64,000 nt of DNA from Hypoxylon rubiginosum (Eukaryota; Ascomycota; Sordariomycetes; Xylariales; Hypoxylaceae), in assembly GCA_902806565.1 (NCBI GenBank), contig CADCXA010000067.1, positions 186,001 through 250,000 of the forward strand, written 5' to 3'. The notes below the pieces were generated by a model. It worked only from the letters and a program-made list of their open reading frames with translations. It searched no databases and was not told where the DNA came from. Made by a program: the position numbers and the translations under genes. Shown here piece after piece: positions 45,956-56,688 of the stretch; position 1 is the stretch's first letter, and every line of letters begins with the position of its first letter.

Positions 45956-48900
45956 ATGGCTTCCTTCAGTGCGAGCGGTGCCGGCGACAGGGCCTCGTCG
46001 CCCGCGCCTGCCATCGATCTTCACCATGACCCTTTTGTCAGGGTCGCAACCCCCCTTAGTCATCACCGATTCTCGAATTTCGACTCGCAACATTTTACAT
46101 TCGGTCCCAATGCCTCTCCGGCACAGGCGAAACGCGCTCTCGAAGCCCACCTTGCCGAAACGGATCGAAGGATGGAGGAAGCTGGAAAACTGGGGACTGC
46201 GTTAGTCCAGCAACGTAAGGAACTAAGCGACAGATTGAGAGACGTCGAGAAATTAGAAGGCGAAGGAGGACTTTCGGACGATCTGCGCCAGAAGCTGGTC
46301 GAAATCGAGAAAGACTATAATGAAGTTGCCAGAGAAAGTGCACGTGCATTTCTACCAAAGCAGAGAGTTCCGAGTAACGAAGCGGCTGCTGGATCCCCCT
46401 TTGTGCCCGAAGGCAAAAGCGGCAGGGTAAGTCTAAGAAGAAGAATATCAAAACCGTGCGGATTAATATACTAATTCGATTCGCGTGCAGCGCTCCGTGA
46501 GCCCTTCCAAATTCGAAGCCCAAGCGACTGGCTCTCCAATCAAGTTCGGTGTTCCCAATCGAAAACTCAGAAATCAGCAGACGAATCGAATCCACGATAT
46601 CGAATTTGCGGCGGAGATCAGCACTTCTTTAATTGGACAGGTCCGCAACTTGCAAGACCTGCTTGCCAAGAAGGAAGATGAGTTGAAAGAGATCAAGATC
46701 GAGAAGTCCAAACTCGAATATGAAGCCGAAGGTTTCCAGCAACGCGTCAAGAACTTGGACGAGAGCGAGCATCGGTATAAGGATGAGAATTGGAACCTCG
46801 AGACTCAGATTCATGACCTCCTAGCGAAGGAGCGAGAGTCTGCAGACCGTGAAAAGAAACTGACCCAAACTCTCAATGTCCTCCAGGCTGAGAAGAACTC
46901 CGCACAGAGAGAACTGGACGAGCTCAAGTTAAATCACTCCAAGCTTAGTGAAGAATACACCGCGGCAACCAAGCATCACGATATTGAACTTGGTACTGCG
47001 AAGCGCAACATAGTCATTGCGGACTCGGAGCGCTCAGCTCTGCGTAAAAAGATTGATGACTTGACCGGTCAGAATACGGAGCTTGCTAAAGCTGTTTCGG
47101 CCTCGCAAAGGGCAAGAATCATAGAGCGGGAGTCTATTCTTGGGATGAGCGATGAAGACTTCGAGACTGCGCATGATAAAACGACGCCTGAACACTCGCC
47201 TCCTCCGTCACCTGTAAAAGGAACTCCGCGTCACTCTATGTTGGAGTCGGAAACGCTGAAGACGTCTCTGGGCCACGCCCAACGTACAATCCAGGGGCTA
47301 AGAAATAACGTCCACCGAGAAAAGACCGAGAAGCTCGAACTAAAGCGTATGCTTCAAGAAGCTCGCGACGAACTAGAAAAGCTACGACACGACCCCCTAG
47401 CGCAGAGCAAACGCGCTCGTAAGACCGATTCCAAGGAGTTTAAGAAGCCCTTGAAACTGCTAGGCGGCCTGCGTCCTTCTCGTAGTGAAATCTTTTCGGA
47501 GGACTCAAACTGGGAAGACCAACCGGAATCGACCAGCCCTGCTCGTTCTTCACTTGCATCGCGAGGGTCGAGCCAGTTTCAGTCCGTTGTGGAGGAGTCA
47601 ATCGAACAGTTTGAAACCGCCAATGAGACGAGTGACGCAGCATTCGAGACCGCAAACGAGCCCGCGACCGAGACAGACGATTTCCACACAGGTGCCGAAG
47701 AGTTCTCAAGTGACGATGATGCCGAGACGGAAACAGATAGCCCCTCGAAGCGCCGCACGCCTAGGCACAGGCCAAGTCTTCCTATGGGGTTAACACGTAG
47801 CGGATCTATGCATAGTACGGCGTCGACTGAGGACGAAGACTATCCCTTTGACCACGAGCTGAGGACGCCTACTTCGTTGCCACCACCGTCGCATAAATTC
47901 CAGGTTCGAGTCAGTCGTGGTGCTCTCCGCCGACCGAGGCAGCTTAGTGAGGAGCCCTCGTTCCATAGCAGTCCTCCGAGTATTGCAAGCAGTAGTGTTG
48001 CGGGCACTCCCCAACCTATCCAAAGTTTGGCAGCGGAATTGGGTGATTTCGATGCTAGCGACAACGAATCAACCCTTTCTGCGACTCCTAGTAGAAGGTC
48101 TATCAGAGGTCGGACGGTATCCCCTCCACCGCCAGTTCCTCCGCTGCCGAGGATTATCATGATTGATACTGGGACGATGACAGATGAGCTGCCGGCCTCG
48201 CAGGGTGCCGCTCGCCCAATGTCTTTGGACACTGTCGTGAGCGGATTTTCTTCGTCTTCGTATGACTCCATTGGCCATGATCTGGAGGAGAATCTTTCCA
48301 AATTTCCTTCACCGCCTACATCCCCACCGAAGGAGCCCGAATTTACCTCCGAGCTCGAGTTTTCCAGTGTTCACGCCCAAGGTATCAAGCCTATTTCTAT
48401 GCCGGACACTCGTGCTGCTGAGCTCGCGGACCTGCAAAACGAGCATGAGAAGAATCTGAAGGCTATTAGCGACGAAAAGGCGGCTGCATATGCCGCTGCC
48501 TTGGAAGAGCTAAGGAATCAGCACGAAGAGCAACTAAATAACGTACAGGCTGAGGCCCACCTAGCTCATTCGAAAGACGTCGAATCCCTGAAATCGAATC
48601 ATGCAAATGAGATCAGCAAAACCGTCGCCGACGTTCACGCCGCCCATGCACGGGAGCTCGATACTTTGAGATCAAATCACGCGGACGAGGTTGGTAAAGC
48701 CATAGCCAGCACCCAATCTGCTTACGAAGAAGAGCTTGAATCGCTTAGATCAGCCCATGCGGAGGAGATCGGCAAAGCTGTCACTGACGTACATGTGTCC
48801 CATGCAAAGGAGCTGGAAGCGTTGCAGTCCAGTCATACCGACGAGGCTACGAAAGCCGTTTCCATTGCCCAGAGTGCACATACACAAGAGCTAGAGACGC

Positions 48901-51900
48901 TCAAGTCCAGCCATGCGGAAGAGATAAATAGCACTCTCGCCGAAACTCGCGCGGCCCATGCACAAGAGCTCGAGGAACTTCGTTCAAGCCTTGTTGATCA
49001 AGCTGCCAAGGTGGCTGCTGAGAACCAGACAGCTCATGGCCAAGAATTAGATGCGGTGCAAGCTACTTTTGCTGAACAAATATCCCAGAAAGAGTTGGAA
49101 AGCAAGACTGCACGTGATGCTGAATTTGAGGCTCTCAGATCTTCTCATGCAGAGCAGGTTGCGGCGAGAGAATCCGAGATCAAGGCTACACACGCTGCCG
49201 AGTTGGAAGCCCTGAAAGCGAAGCACGGAGACGAGTTGAATAACTTGAAGAGCGACAATGATACTCGCCATGCCGCAGAAATTGCAGCATTGGTTGCTGC
49301 TCACTCGAGCCAGGTCAATCAACTGAAAACGGAGTTATTTGATACACACGCCAAGGAAATCCAGTCTCTCCAAACTGGATATGCCCAAGAGCTTAACAAC
49401 GCAAAACAGCAGTCCGATGCAGCTCATTCTGAGGAGCTTAATGCGCTAAAAACAAGCCACTCCCAACAAGTTGATGACCTTAGGAACACATTAACGACAG
49501 CACACGCTGAGGAATTAGCTTCCATCCAAGCAGCTCACGCCAAGCATATAGATGACCTGAAGAAAGATTCCGATGCTCACCGTGCCGCAGAAATCGCTGC
49601 ACTCATTGCGTCTCACGGCAAGCAACTCGAATCTGCCAAAGCCGAAAGCGAAGCAACGTTGTCAAAGGAACTCGCGGCTCTTAAAGAAACTCATGCGCAA
49701 GAGATTGATACGTTGAATGGTCAACACGCTGCCACTCGTGCCCAAGAGTTGGAAACTTTCCAGGCTGCTATTGATAAGCAAATTCAATCATCCAAGACCG
49801 AAGGTGACGCAGCGCACACTCAGCAAATCGATGCCCTTAATGCTGCCCACACGGAAGTCCTAGAAGCTCAGAAACGCGACAGTGAGCAGTCACAGCTGCA
49901 AGCCCTAGAATCATTAAGGGCTGCGCACGAGAGGAACACCGAGGCATTGAGAAGTGAAATTGCCGCTACGAGGGCTAAGGAACTTGACAATATCACATCC
50001 ACGCATCTGGAGGAATTAAATGCGTTGAGACGAGACCATGAAGCTTCTGAAGCTAAAGCGCTAGAAGACCTTACTGTCGCCCATTCCCAGCAACTCAACG
50101 TCCTCCACCAGGGTCATCTTACGGAATTAACTGCTTTAAGCTCGGACCATGAATCCGCTAAAGCTAAGCTCGTAGAAGAACTCACAAGCTCGCATATACG
50201 GGAGCTTGAAGACCTCCGCCAAGATATTGAGTCGTCCAAGGCTGCAGAGGTGGCGGAGTTAAGTGCTGGCCATGCAAAGGACCTTGAAGCGTTGAAGGAC
50301 GAGCACGAAACGGCAACGTCCCTGAAACTAAAGGAACTATCAGATGCTCATTCACGGGAGCTGGACAGCCTTCGCGAGGAAAGCGAAAAGTCTAAGTCGG
50401 AAGCACTGGTGGCGTTGGTCGGAACGCACGCTACCGAAATTGACAACTTGAGAACTGAACATGAAGCGCTTCATTCACAGAAGTTGCAAGAGTTGACAGA
50501 TAACCACAGCCGCGAGCTGGCAAGCCATCGTCAAGAAAGTGATAGCACTAAATCCGAGGCACTGGCAACACTGGCGGCTACCCACGCGAACGAGTTGGAA
50601 GTTCTCAAGAGTGAGAGTGAAGCAGCACACGTACGAGACTTGGAACAACTCAAGGCTGCCCATGGCGAAGCACTAGAGACTCTACAGGCTACGCATCAGT
50701 CCACTCTTACTAGCTCCTTAGAGTCCCTCAAGGACGACCACGCTACAGTAATAGCAGAGCTCCACAAGCAGCGCGATCTTGACCAGACCGAGGCCCTTGA
50801 AGCTCTTCGGACGAGCCATTCACAACACTTGGCCCAACTTCAACGCGATGCCGACGCAGCACTTGCCAGAGAAATAGAGGCTGCGAAGATTGAACACGCG
50901 ACCATCCTTGAATCGTACGACACAGAGAGCGCTACAGAAAAGGAGAGGCTCCTAGCCGATCACGCTGCAGAGCTCGAGGCTCTTCGGAAATCCTTGGAAG
51001 TTACACCTCCTAGTCTCGGCTTCTCCTCACTAAGCTCAATTGAACTCGAACCAGTTGAGATACCTGAACTTCGGAGTCCTAGACGAGATGCATTTATTAT
51101 CCCCCGCGAAGACCACCCGCCGCAAACACCCGCCTCTGCTACGCGTGGATTAGGTGGACGTAAAGGGGATAAGGTCCCTACGCTGGAGATTGCCGAAGAC
51201 GAGACACGCCAATCTCCAAGTGCTACTCCTGGTCCAGAGACTCCAGAGTCACAGCGTCCTTTCAAAGAGATATCGGCTAACGCCGGTGCTCGTCCATCGC
51301 AAAAGCTAGCAACTCATACTTCCGACCACAGCGCCCAGACCGCCCTCACCTCGGATGCGCTTGATCGACTATTGAAACACCAAAGTCGCGACTCGGTCAC
51401 AATTACCACAGCTCGAGGCGAGGTCACAGTAACACCTTTCGACGAAGCGCAGGCAGCACAAATGGTAGATGAAGCTGGCGCTATTTCCGCACCGGAGTCA
51501 ATACCCGTACGGCGACCCGGTAGCTCAGCTAGTGCCCGGGGTTCCGCGCTGAATATGCCACCGTTGCCTGCTAACCATCGGGAGGCAATTGAAGCTGCAC
51601 GCACCAACTCAGCCGGTGGTGGGAGGGGAACAATGGGACCTCCGTTGATTCCTGCATCCGCCTATAGGGCTCCGATCTCGCGTCCGGAAACACCAAGCAA
51701 CGTACGCCCAATGTCGCCGTCCTCCATTAGAGGCACGCCGACCCCCCGGGGTATTGGCAGAACTTCTTTGCCCGGTCACGCAGATGTCCATTCTGCTACA
51801 AGAATACCCTTTCACAGCAGGAAATCATCTGTGTCCTCCTTTGCGTCTGAAATAGATACCAGGTTTGGCATCCGTCCCGAGATGGGTGGGGACGCTGGGG

Positions 51901-52941
51901 GTTTTGGTCCTAATACCGATCCTCGCATGATTCAAGCCATCACTCAGACTATGATTGGCGAATACCTCTGGAAATACACGCGCAAGACTGGTCGTGGAGA
52001 AATGTCCGAGAACCGACACAGACGATACTTCTGGGTCCATCCCTACACCAAAACATTGTACTGGAGCGATCGTGACCCGTCTGCTGCTGGCCGGTCTGAA
52101 TTAAAGGCCAAGAGTATTCCGATCGAGGCCGTACGCGTAGTAGGCGACGACAACCCCATGCCTCCCGGACTGCACCAGAAGAGCCTGATCATTATCTCTC
52201 CTGGTCGCACGGTCAAGTTCACATGCACAACTGGTCAACGTCATGAGACTTGGTTCAATGCTCTCTCGTATCTCTTGCTTCGAACAGGGAACGAAACCCA
52301 GACAGACACCGAGGAGGTGGCAGGCCAAATCACCCAGGAGGACGTCGACGAGTTCAACCCTTCAATCAACCATCGCCCCGTGAACGGAAACCGCGCGCGG
52401 GCGCCCCCGTCTCTATCATCGTATAACTCCAGGGCCACTCACAATAATTCACCTACTGTCGACGTAAATCTAAGCATCCCAACGTTGACTCCGACGCGGG
52501 AGAGAGAAGCTACTCGTAGCACTGGGACCTTAGGCAGGCTGAGCGGCTACTGGAAGTCGAGTACGATAAATAGCACCTTTAGCAGTCTAAGGAGCAGAAG
52601 TCATCTTCCTCAGGACAGCGCCATATACGAAGCCAGCGAAGTACCTGATAGTGCCGAGGATCTACGACGGATAATTGAGGAACAGGAACAAGCCTCTGAC
52701 AGACTTGAGAACGTCAGGGCCTGCTGTGATGGTAAGCTTAACAAGCGACGTCTACAATGTAACTGCATATACTAACATGAACGTAGGGAAACACGATGTT
52801 GGGACCCTACCTCGTACGAAACGCGGTCGTGTCTCCAATGTGCATACGCATTCTCATTCGCATTCGCACACGCACATGCCTACGCATCCTGGGCCCTCGA
52901 CAACACCCACTCCTGGGAGCACTGCAAGGTCTCGTGTTTAA
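45956..52941 (+). CDS. apsA: ApsA/Num1-type cortical anchor with PH domain (2,288 aa)
   Basis: Exons 45956-46426, 46491-52731 and 52787-52941 (introns 64 and 55 bp). The N-terminal coiled coil includes NRKLRNQQTNRIHDIEFAAE and IGQVRNLQDLLAKKEDELKE, the conserved Num1/ApsA/Mcp5 region that binds membrane and mitochondria in yeast. Ser/Pro-rich and acidic linkers follow. Then about thirty-two 26-residue repeats (AHAxELExLxSSHAxEI type, 48485-51000) form a long coiled coil. The C-terminal PH domain (about residues 1980-2090; MIGEYLWKYTRKTG, RRYFWVHPYTKTLYWSD, RHETWFNALSYLLLRT) binds phosphoinositide at the cortex. The very C-terminus (CCDGKHDVG then a His-Thr/Ser repeat) is added by exon 3. The protein anchors dynein for nuclear migration in filamentous fungi. 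Confidence 0.93.
48485..51000 (+). repeat. 78-bp in-frame coding repeats of apsA
   Basis: Consecutive units keep an exact 26-residue spacing (checked by eye over more than fifteen units). The repeats are diverged at DNA level and each holds two half-motifs of about 13 residues. Confidence 0.85.
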
Positions 52942-54073
52942 TTGCTCAACCTTGGTATATGATGACAGTGGCACTACCTCGGTAGTTATAAGCTATCAAC
53001 GTCTTTTTATTCTAGTCAATCGCTCTCTGTATCGTTAAGCCCTCTCACTATTTTTGCCGCTACGAAGACCAATTATGGATTCTTACGACGCCTACGACTT
53101 ACATTTTCCTTACGTCTTTTTTCTTTAATTCACGTCCATTCACAGCCTAATTCTACCAATCTACTACGGTTGGGGGAGTACGATTGCATTGCGTAGAAAA
53201 ACTGCGCCAACATACCCGAAGCTATTTTCTCGGAATCATTCTGGAGTTGGGGGACACAGGACTGTTTCACACATCGCCAGCCTATTCAGACATCGCATCC
53301 AACATGGTGCGCGAGCCCTAAGTGTTAGGAGTTGAGAGGAGGCATTGGACTGTCTGTTGATGCACTCGGGCCGTGGTGGATGCGGCTCCCCGATCAAGTG
53401 TAGTGTTTATACATGAGGCTCTTTTGTCTTGGTTCTAGGACGGATTGGTCAAAGGGGAGGTATCATTGTATGTTGTCGCTACTATTAGTATTAGTATTGG
53501 CAGGGGTACAACTGTTGAATGAGATTGATTCTTATTAAATTGCATCAATAAGTGCCTCCAATCTATCCATCTTGAACGGTGATCTGTAAGGAGTCGTCGG
53601 ATCCGGGTCATTACAACTGGTGCTAGTAACATGACATCGTATCTTAGAAGATGTATGTCTGAGCCGACCCCGTAACCTATCGGTCTGATGTGATACTCTC
53701 ACTAAGTCCGGGCCGTCGGGGTTTATTCAAGGGCCCGTTCGAAGACATGCGTTTCCTAGAATCAAATAGCAGGGGATCCGACAGGTCTAGTCGGGCTCGC
53801 TGTTCGGAGATAGTGCAACGTCGGCTCAATAGATAGTTCGTCTCCTAGTAAAAACCGGACGCGATCCGGTGTTAACTGAAACTTGGTACAACTACCTAAC
53901 TATACGGAAATACAGGTTGATAGACACGGGAATAGATACATCTGGCCTTGAATATAAAAGCTCTGGTTGCCTTAGTCTACACGATACATTGATATCATTC
54001 GCACATCTGAACAAGCAGTAATCAAAAGGGATTTACATAAATATCCGTACCCACTCACCGTAATTTGTTAAAA
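52942..54073. other. Intergenic
   Basis: 3' region of apsA and upstream region of the dehydrogenase gene. No gene seen. Confidence 0.4.
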
Positions 54074-55180
54074 ATGGCTTCAGACAAGAAGATTATCTTG
54101 GTCACGGGTGGTAAGATAACATTCCCTTCGGTTATCACAGACTGTCTCATAACCACCTCCTAACTTACCTGCTACCCAGGCAACACCGGGCTCGGCCTAG
54201 AGATCGTCAAGGCCCTCTACGAGACGGACGTCCCGTACGAGATCATCGTCGGCTGCCGTACCCTATCGAAAGGCGAAGACGCCATCGCCACGCTCCGGAA
54301 GGCGATCCCGCAGTCGTCACCGTCGTCGCTCAGCGCGGTGCAGGTAGACCTGAGCTCGGACGCGTCCCTCGAGGCCGCCGTCGAGACCATCCGGACCCGC
54401 CACGGCGGCCGCCTCGACGCCCTCGTCAACAACGCCGGCGGCGCCTTCGACCAGGAGGCGCGCGCGGGCCGCATGAGCCTGCGCGAGGCGTGGAACGCGA
54501 CGTGGGACACCAACGTCAGCGGGACCAACGTGCTCACTACCCTAGCCGTCCCGCTGCTGCTCCGTTCGTCTGGCGACGGCGACGGCGCGCGCATCGTGTT
54601 CGTGACGAGCGGCACGGCCAACCTGACGGACACGGAGGTCACGGCCGGCCCGCTCGCGCGCATCAACAGCAGCCCGCCGGCGGGGTGGCCGAAGGAGGTG
54701 GCGGCGGACGGGCGCGGCGGCGGCATGGTGTTCCCGGCGTACCGGTCGGCGAAGACGGGGCTGAACATGGCGATGCGCGAGTGGCACCGGGTCCTAAGGA
54801 ACGACGGCGTCAAGGTCTGGTGCGTGTCGCCCGGGTTCCTGGCTACGGGGCTCGGGGGCATGGGGGCGGACCATTTGAAGAAGGTGAGTTTTTTTTTCTT
54901 TTTCTTTCTTTTTATAAAAAGGCACCCCTGAGCGATGAAGAGAAAAAAATGGGGGAGGGGAGGGGTGGCTTGAATGAGAAGAACAAGCTACGCCTTCCCC
55001 TCCCTTCACTGCCCTCACCTCTCTTCCTGGATTAGAGCTTTCGTGAATGCTGATTCTTGGAAATAGATGGGCGCCCAAGATCCGTCGGTAGGCGGCCGGC
55101 TCATTAGGGACGTCGTGCAAGGGAAGTGGGATGCAGATGTTGGGAGAGTCGTCTCGTCGATCGGGGTCCGGTCTTGGTAG
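54074..55180 (+). CDS. Short-chain dehydrogenase/reductase (284 aa)
   Basis: Exons 54074-54110, 54180-54883 and 55067-55180 (introns 69 and 183 bp). Splicing of exon 1 rebuilds the nucleotide-binding motif VTGGNTGLGLEIVKAL. Further SDR marks are DALVNNAGG, the catalytic serine in VFVTSGTAN, and YRSAKTGLNM (Tyr-x3-Lys), followed by VSPGFLATGLGG. The third exon gives the family-typical tail GGRLIRDVVQGKWDADVG and ends in RSW. The classical SDR size and order fit an NADP(H)-dependent ketone or alcohol oxidoreductase of unknown substrate. Exon 2 is markedly GC-rich, which creates long open frames on other frames that I regard as shadows. Confidence 0.9.
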
Positions 55181-55711
55181 AAGATAGTAAGGCTATGGAG
55201 ACCAAAAGAGAATTTGTACATACTTAGGTAGGTATGTGCAATGTTGCCAAAGATATAAAGTAACCCCTGAGAGCCTCTCTTTCTATTCTCCAGGTACCTG
55301 TCCCTTCACGACCTCCCGATTTCATTGCCAGGGCTAAAATACTTCACTGTTAAGTAAAGGGTAAATATGATATGCGGCGATAGTCCTTTAGACCGTTGTA
55401 CTACGCTTTGTCGTTAGTGTTCATCGTACAAGGACGGGTCATCTCACAATGTATTGTTCTAGCATGTACTCTCTGTTTCACGACGCAAGTAATAGTTCTG
55501 TGTAAACAAAGGCTTTCAAGTTGTTATTCCTATGCTATTTATACGAACTTTGATCCCCTAGACTAGTGATATTTTTCTCCGATCAGATCATCTATTCCAT
55601 CTGTCGACACCGAATAACAACATCAGATCTATCTAGAATTAACCATTGCTCATTTACCTCAAGCAACTTTTCGATTTCAACCAGAGTAAGTTGCCTTTAA
55701 GAAGTATCAGG
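55181..55711. other. Intergenic
   Basis: CTTAGGTAGGTATG motif at 55223-55236. No gene is seen. Confidence 0.4.
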
Positions 55712-56356
55712 ATGAAGCCCTGCGGGTGCATGCGGTACTTTGCCGTCTATCCTTGCGGCCACGAGCTAACGACTTGGGAATACTGCGGCGTCGCAAAGGC
55801 TAAGAATCTCCTGAAACGGGGCCCGCCGACGGCGTGTGCCTCCTACACGGACTGGCAGGTCTCTCCGGACCTCGAAGACACCTGCGGGTCGACCTGCCTG
55901 ACCAAGCCGTTCCAGTGCAGACACTGCGGGGCGGACAAGCAGGTCAGTTGGCGATGTAGCCGCTGTAACATTCTTCGGGACCCCGAGACGTTCATCTGGG
56001 ATTTGTGTAGGTGTCGCGGCCACATGTGCACGGGGGTTGGTGTGGGCAAGCCGGGAGCCGCGCTCTGCAAGAGGTGCGCGGCGGGTTCCTGTAGTGTAAG
56101 GTCCGGGGATCATTATCCTAGCAACGCTGCAATGGCCGAAAGAGCCATGGCCGTCCTGAACTGGAAGTGCCACAATTGTAGCCGCCTCAACCGCACGCCT
56201 GCGGACGCCATGGTCTGCGGTGGCGCCGGCGGGTGTCAGCACAAGAGATGTGGAATTTGTAGCGCTCTTTTCGGCTGCAATTGTAAGTGCGGGTGCGATA
56301 ACTGCTTCCTTGAGGGCGGCACCATGATCTGCGATACGTGTATCATAAATTGTTGA
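55712..56356 (+). CDS. Cys-rich, putative zinc-binding protein (214 aa)
   Basis: Start chosen at ATG 55712 (MKPCGCMRYFAVYPCGHEL); upstream frame is open only from a TTG. The protein is extremely rich in cysteine, arranged as CxxC pairs (CRHCGADKQVSWRCSRC, WKCHNCSRLNR, CGICSALFGCNCKCGCDNC, CDTCIINC), which suggests several zinc ribbons or knuckles. No signal peptide. The WKCHNCSRLNR segment resembles RanBP2-type zinc knuckles only loosely. I do not recognise the family. It sits just upstream of, and in the same direction as, the HET-ACP gene. Confidence 0.68.
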   Translation: MKPCGCMRYFAVYPCGHELTTWEYCGVAKAKNLLKRGPPTACASYTDWQVSPDLEDTCGSTCLTKPFQCRHCGADKQVSWRCSRCNILRDPETFIWDLCRCRGHMCTGVGVGKPGAALCKRCAAGSCSVRSGDHYPSNAAMAERAMAVLNWKCHNCSRLNRTPADAMVCGGAGGCQHKRCGICSALFGCNCKCGCDNCFLEGGTMICDTCIINC

Positions 56357-56688
56357 AATGAGAATGGCAAGTAGGACGGGAGACGGGAGAGAGTTCTACT
56401 ATTAGTCTAGGTACTTAACGTAAGTAGGTATGTATGCAAGTTAATATGAAGTACCTCCTTTTGGTACACATTTAGTCAACTACATATTGACAATGTTTTG
56501 TGTCCTATTCCGCTAGCTCTCGTGTGAAGAGGACGCCCATCACGTGAGAGTTTTCAGCTGGTTGCCTGTTATTGTCATGCATTGCGTACCTTGTATCTAA
56601 GCCATCGACAGCCGACCATTTGTGATATTTTCGAGAATCCAAGTCGAGTGGAATCAAAGCAGGAAAAGAATAGCCCGGATATACGATT
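56357..56688. other. Intergenic
   Basis: 332 bp separating two co-oriented genes. Contains a TAAGTAGGTATGTATG tract. No gene seen. Confidence 0.4.

Noticed and set aside
54217..55035. Several long open frames on other frames over the dehydrogenase
   Set aside because: Produced by the high GC content of the SDR exon; the spliced SDR frame explains the sequence fully.
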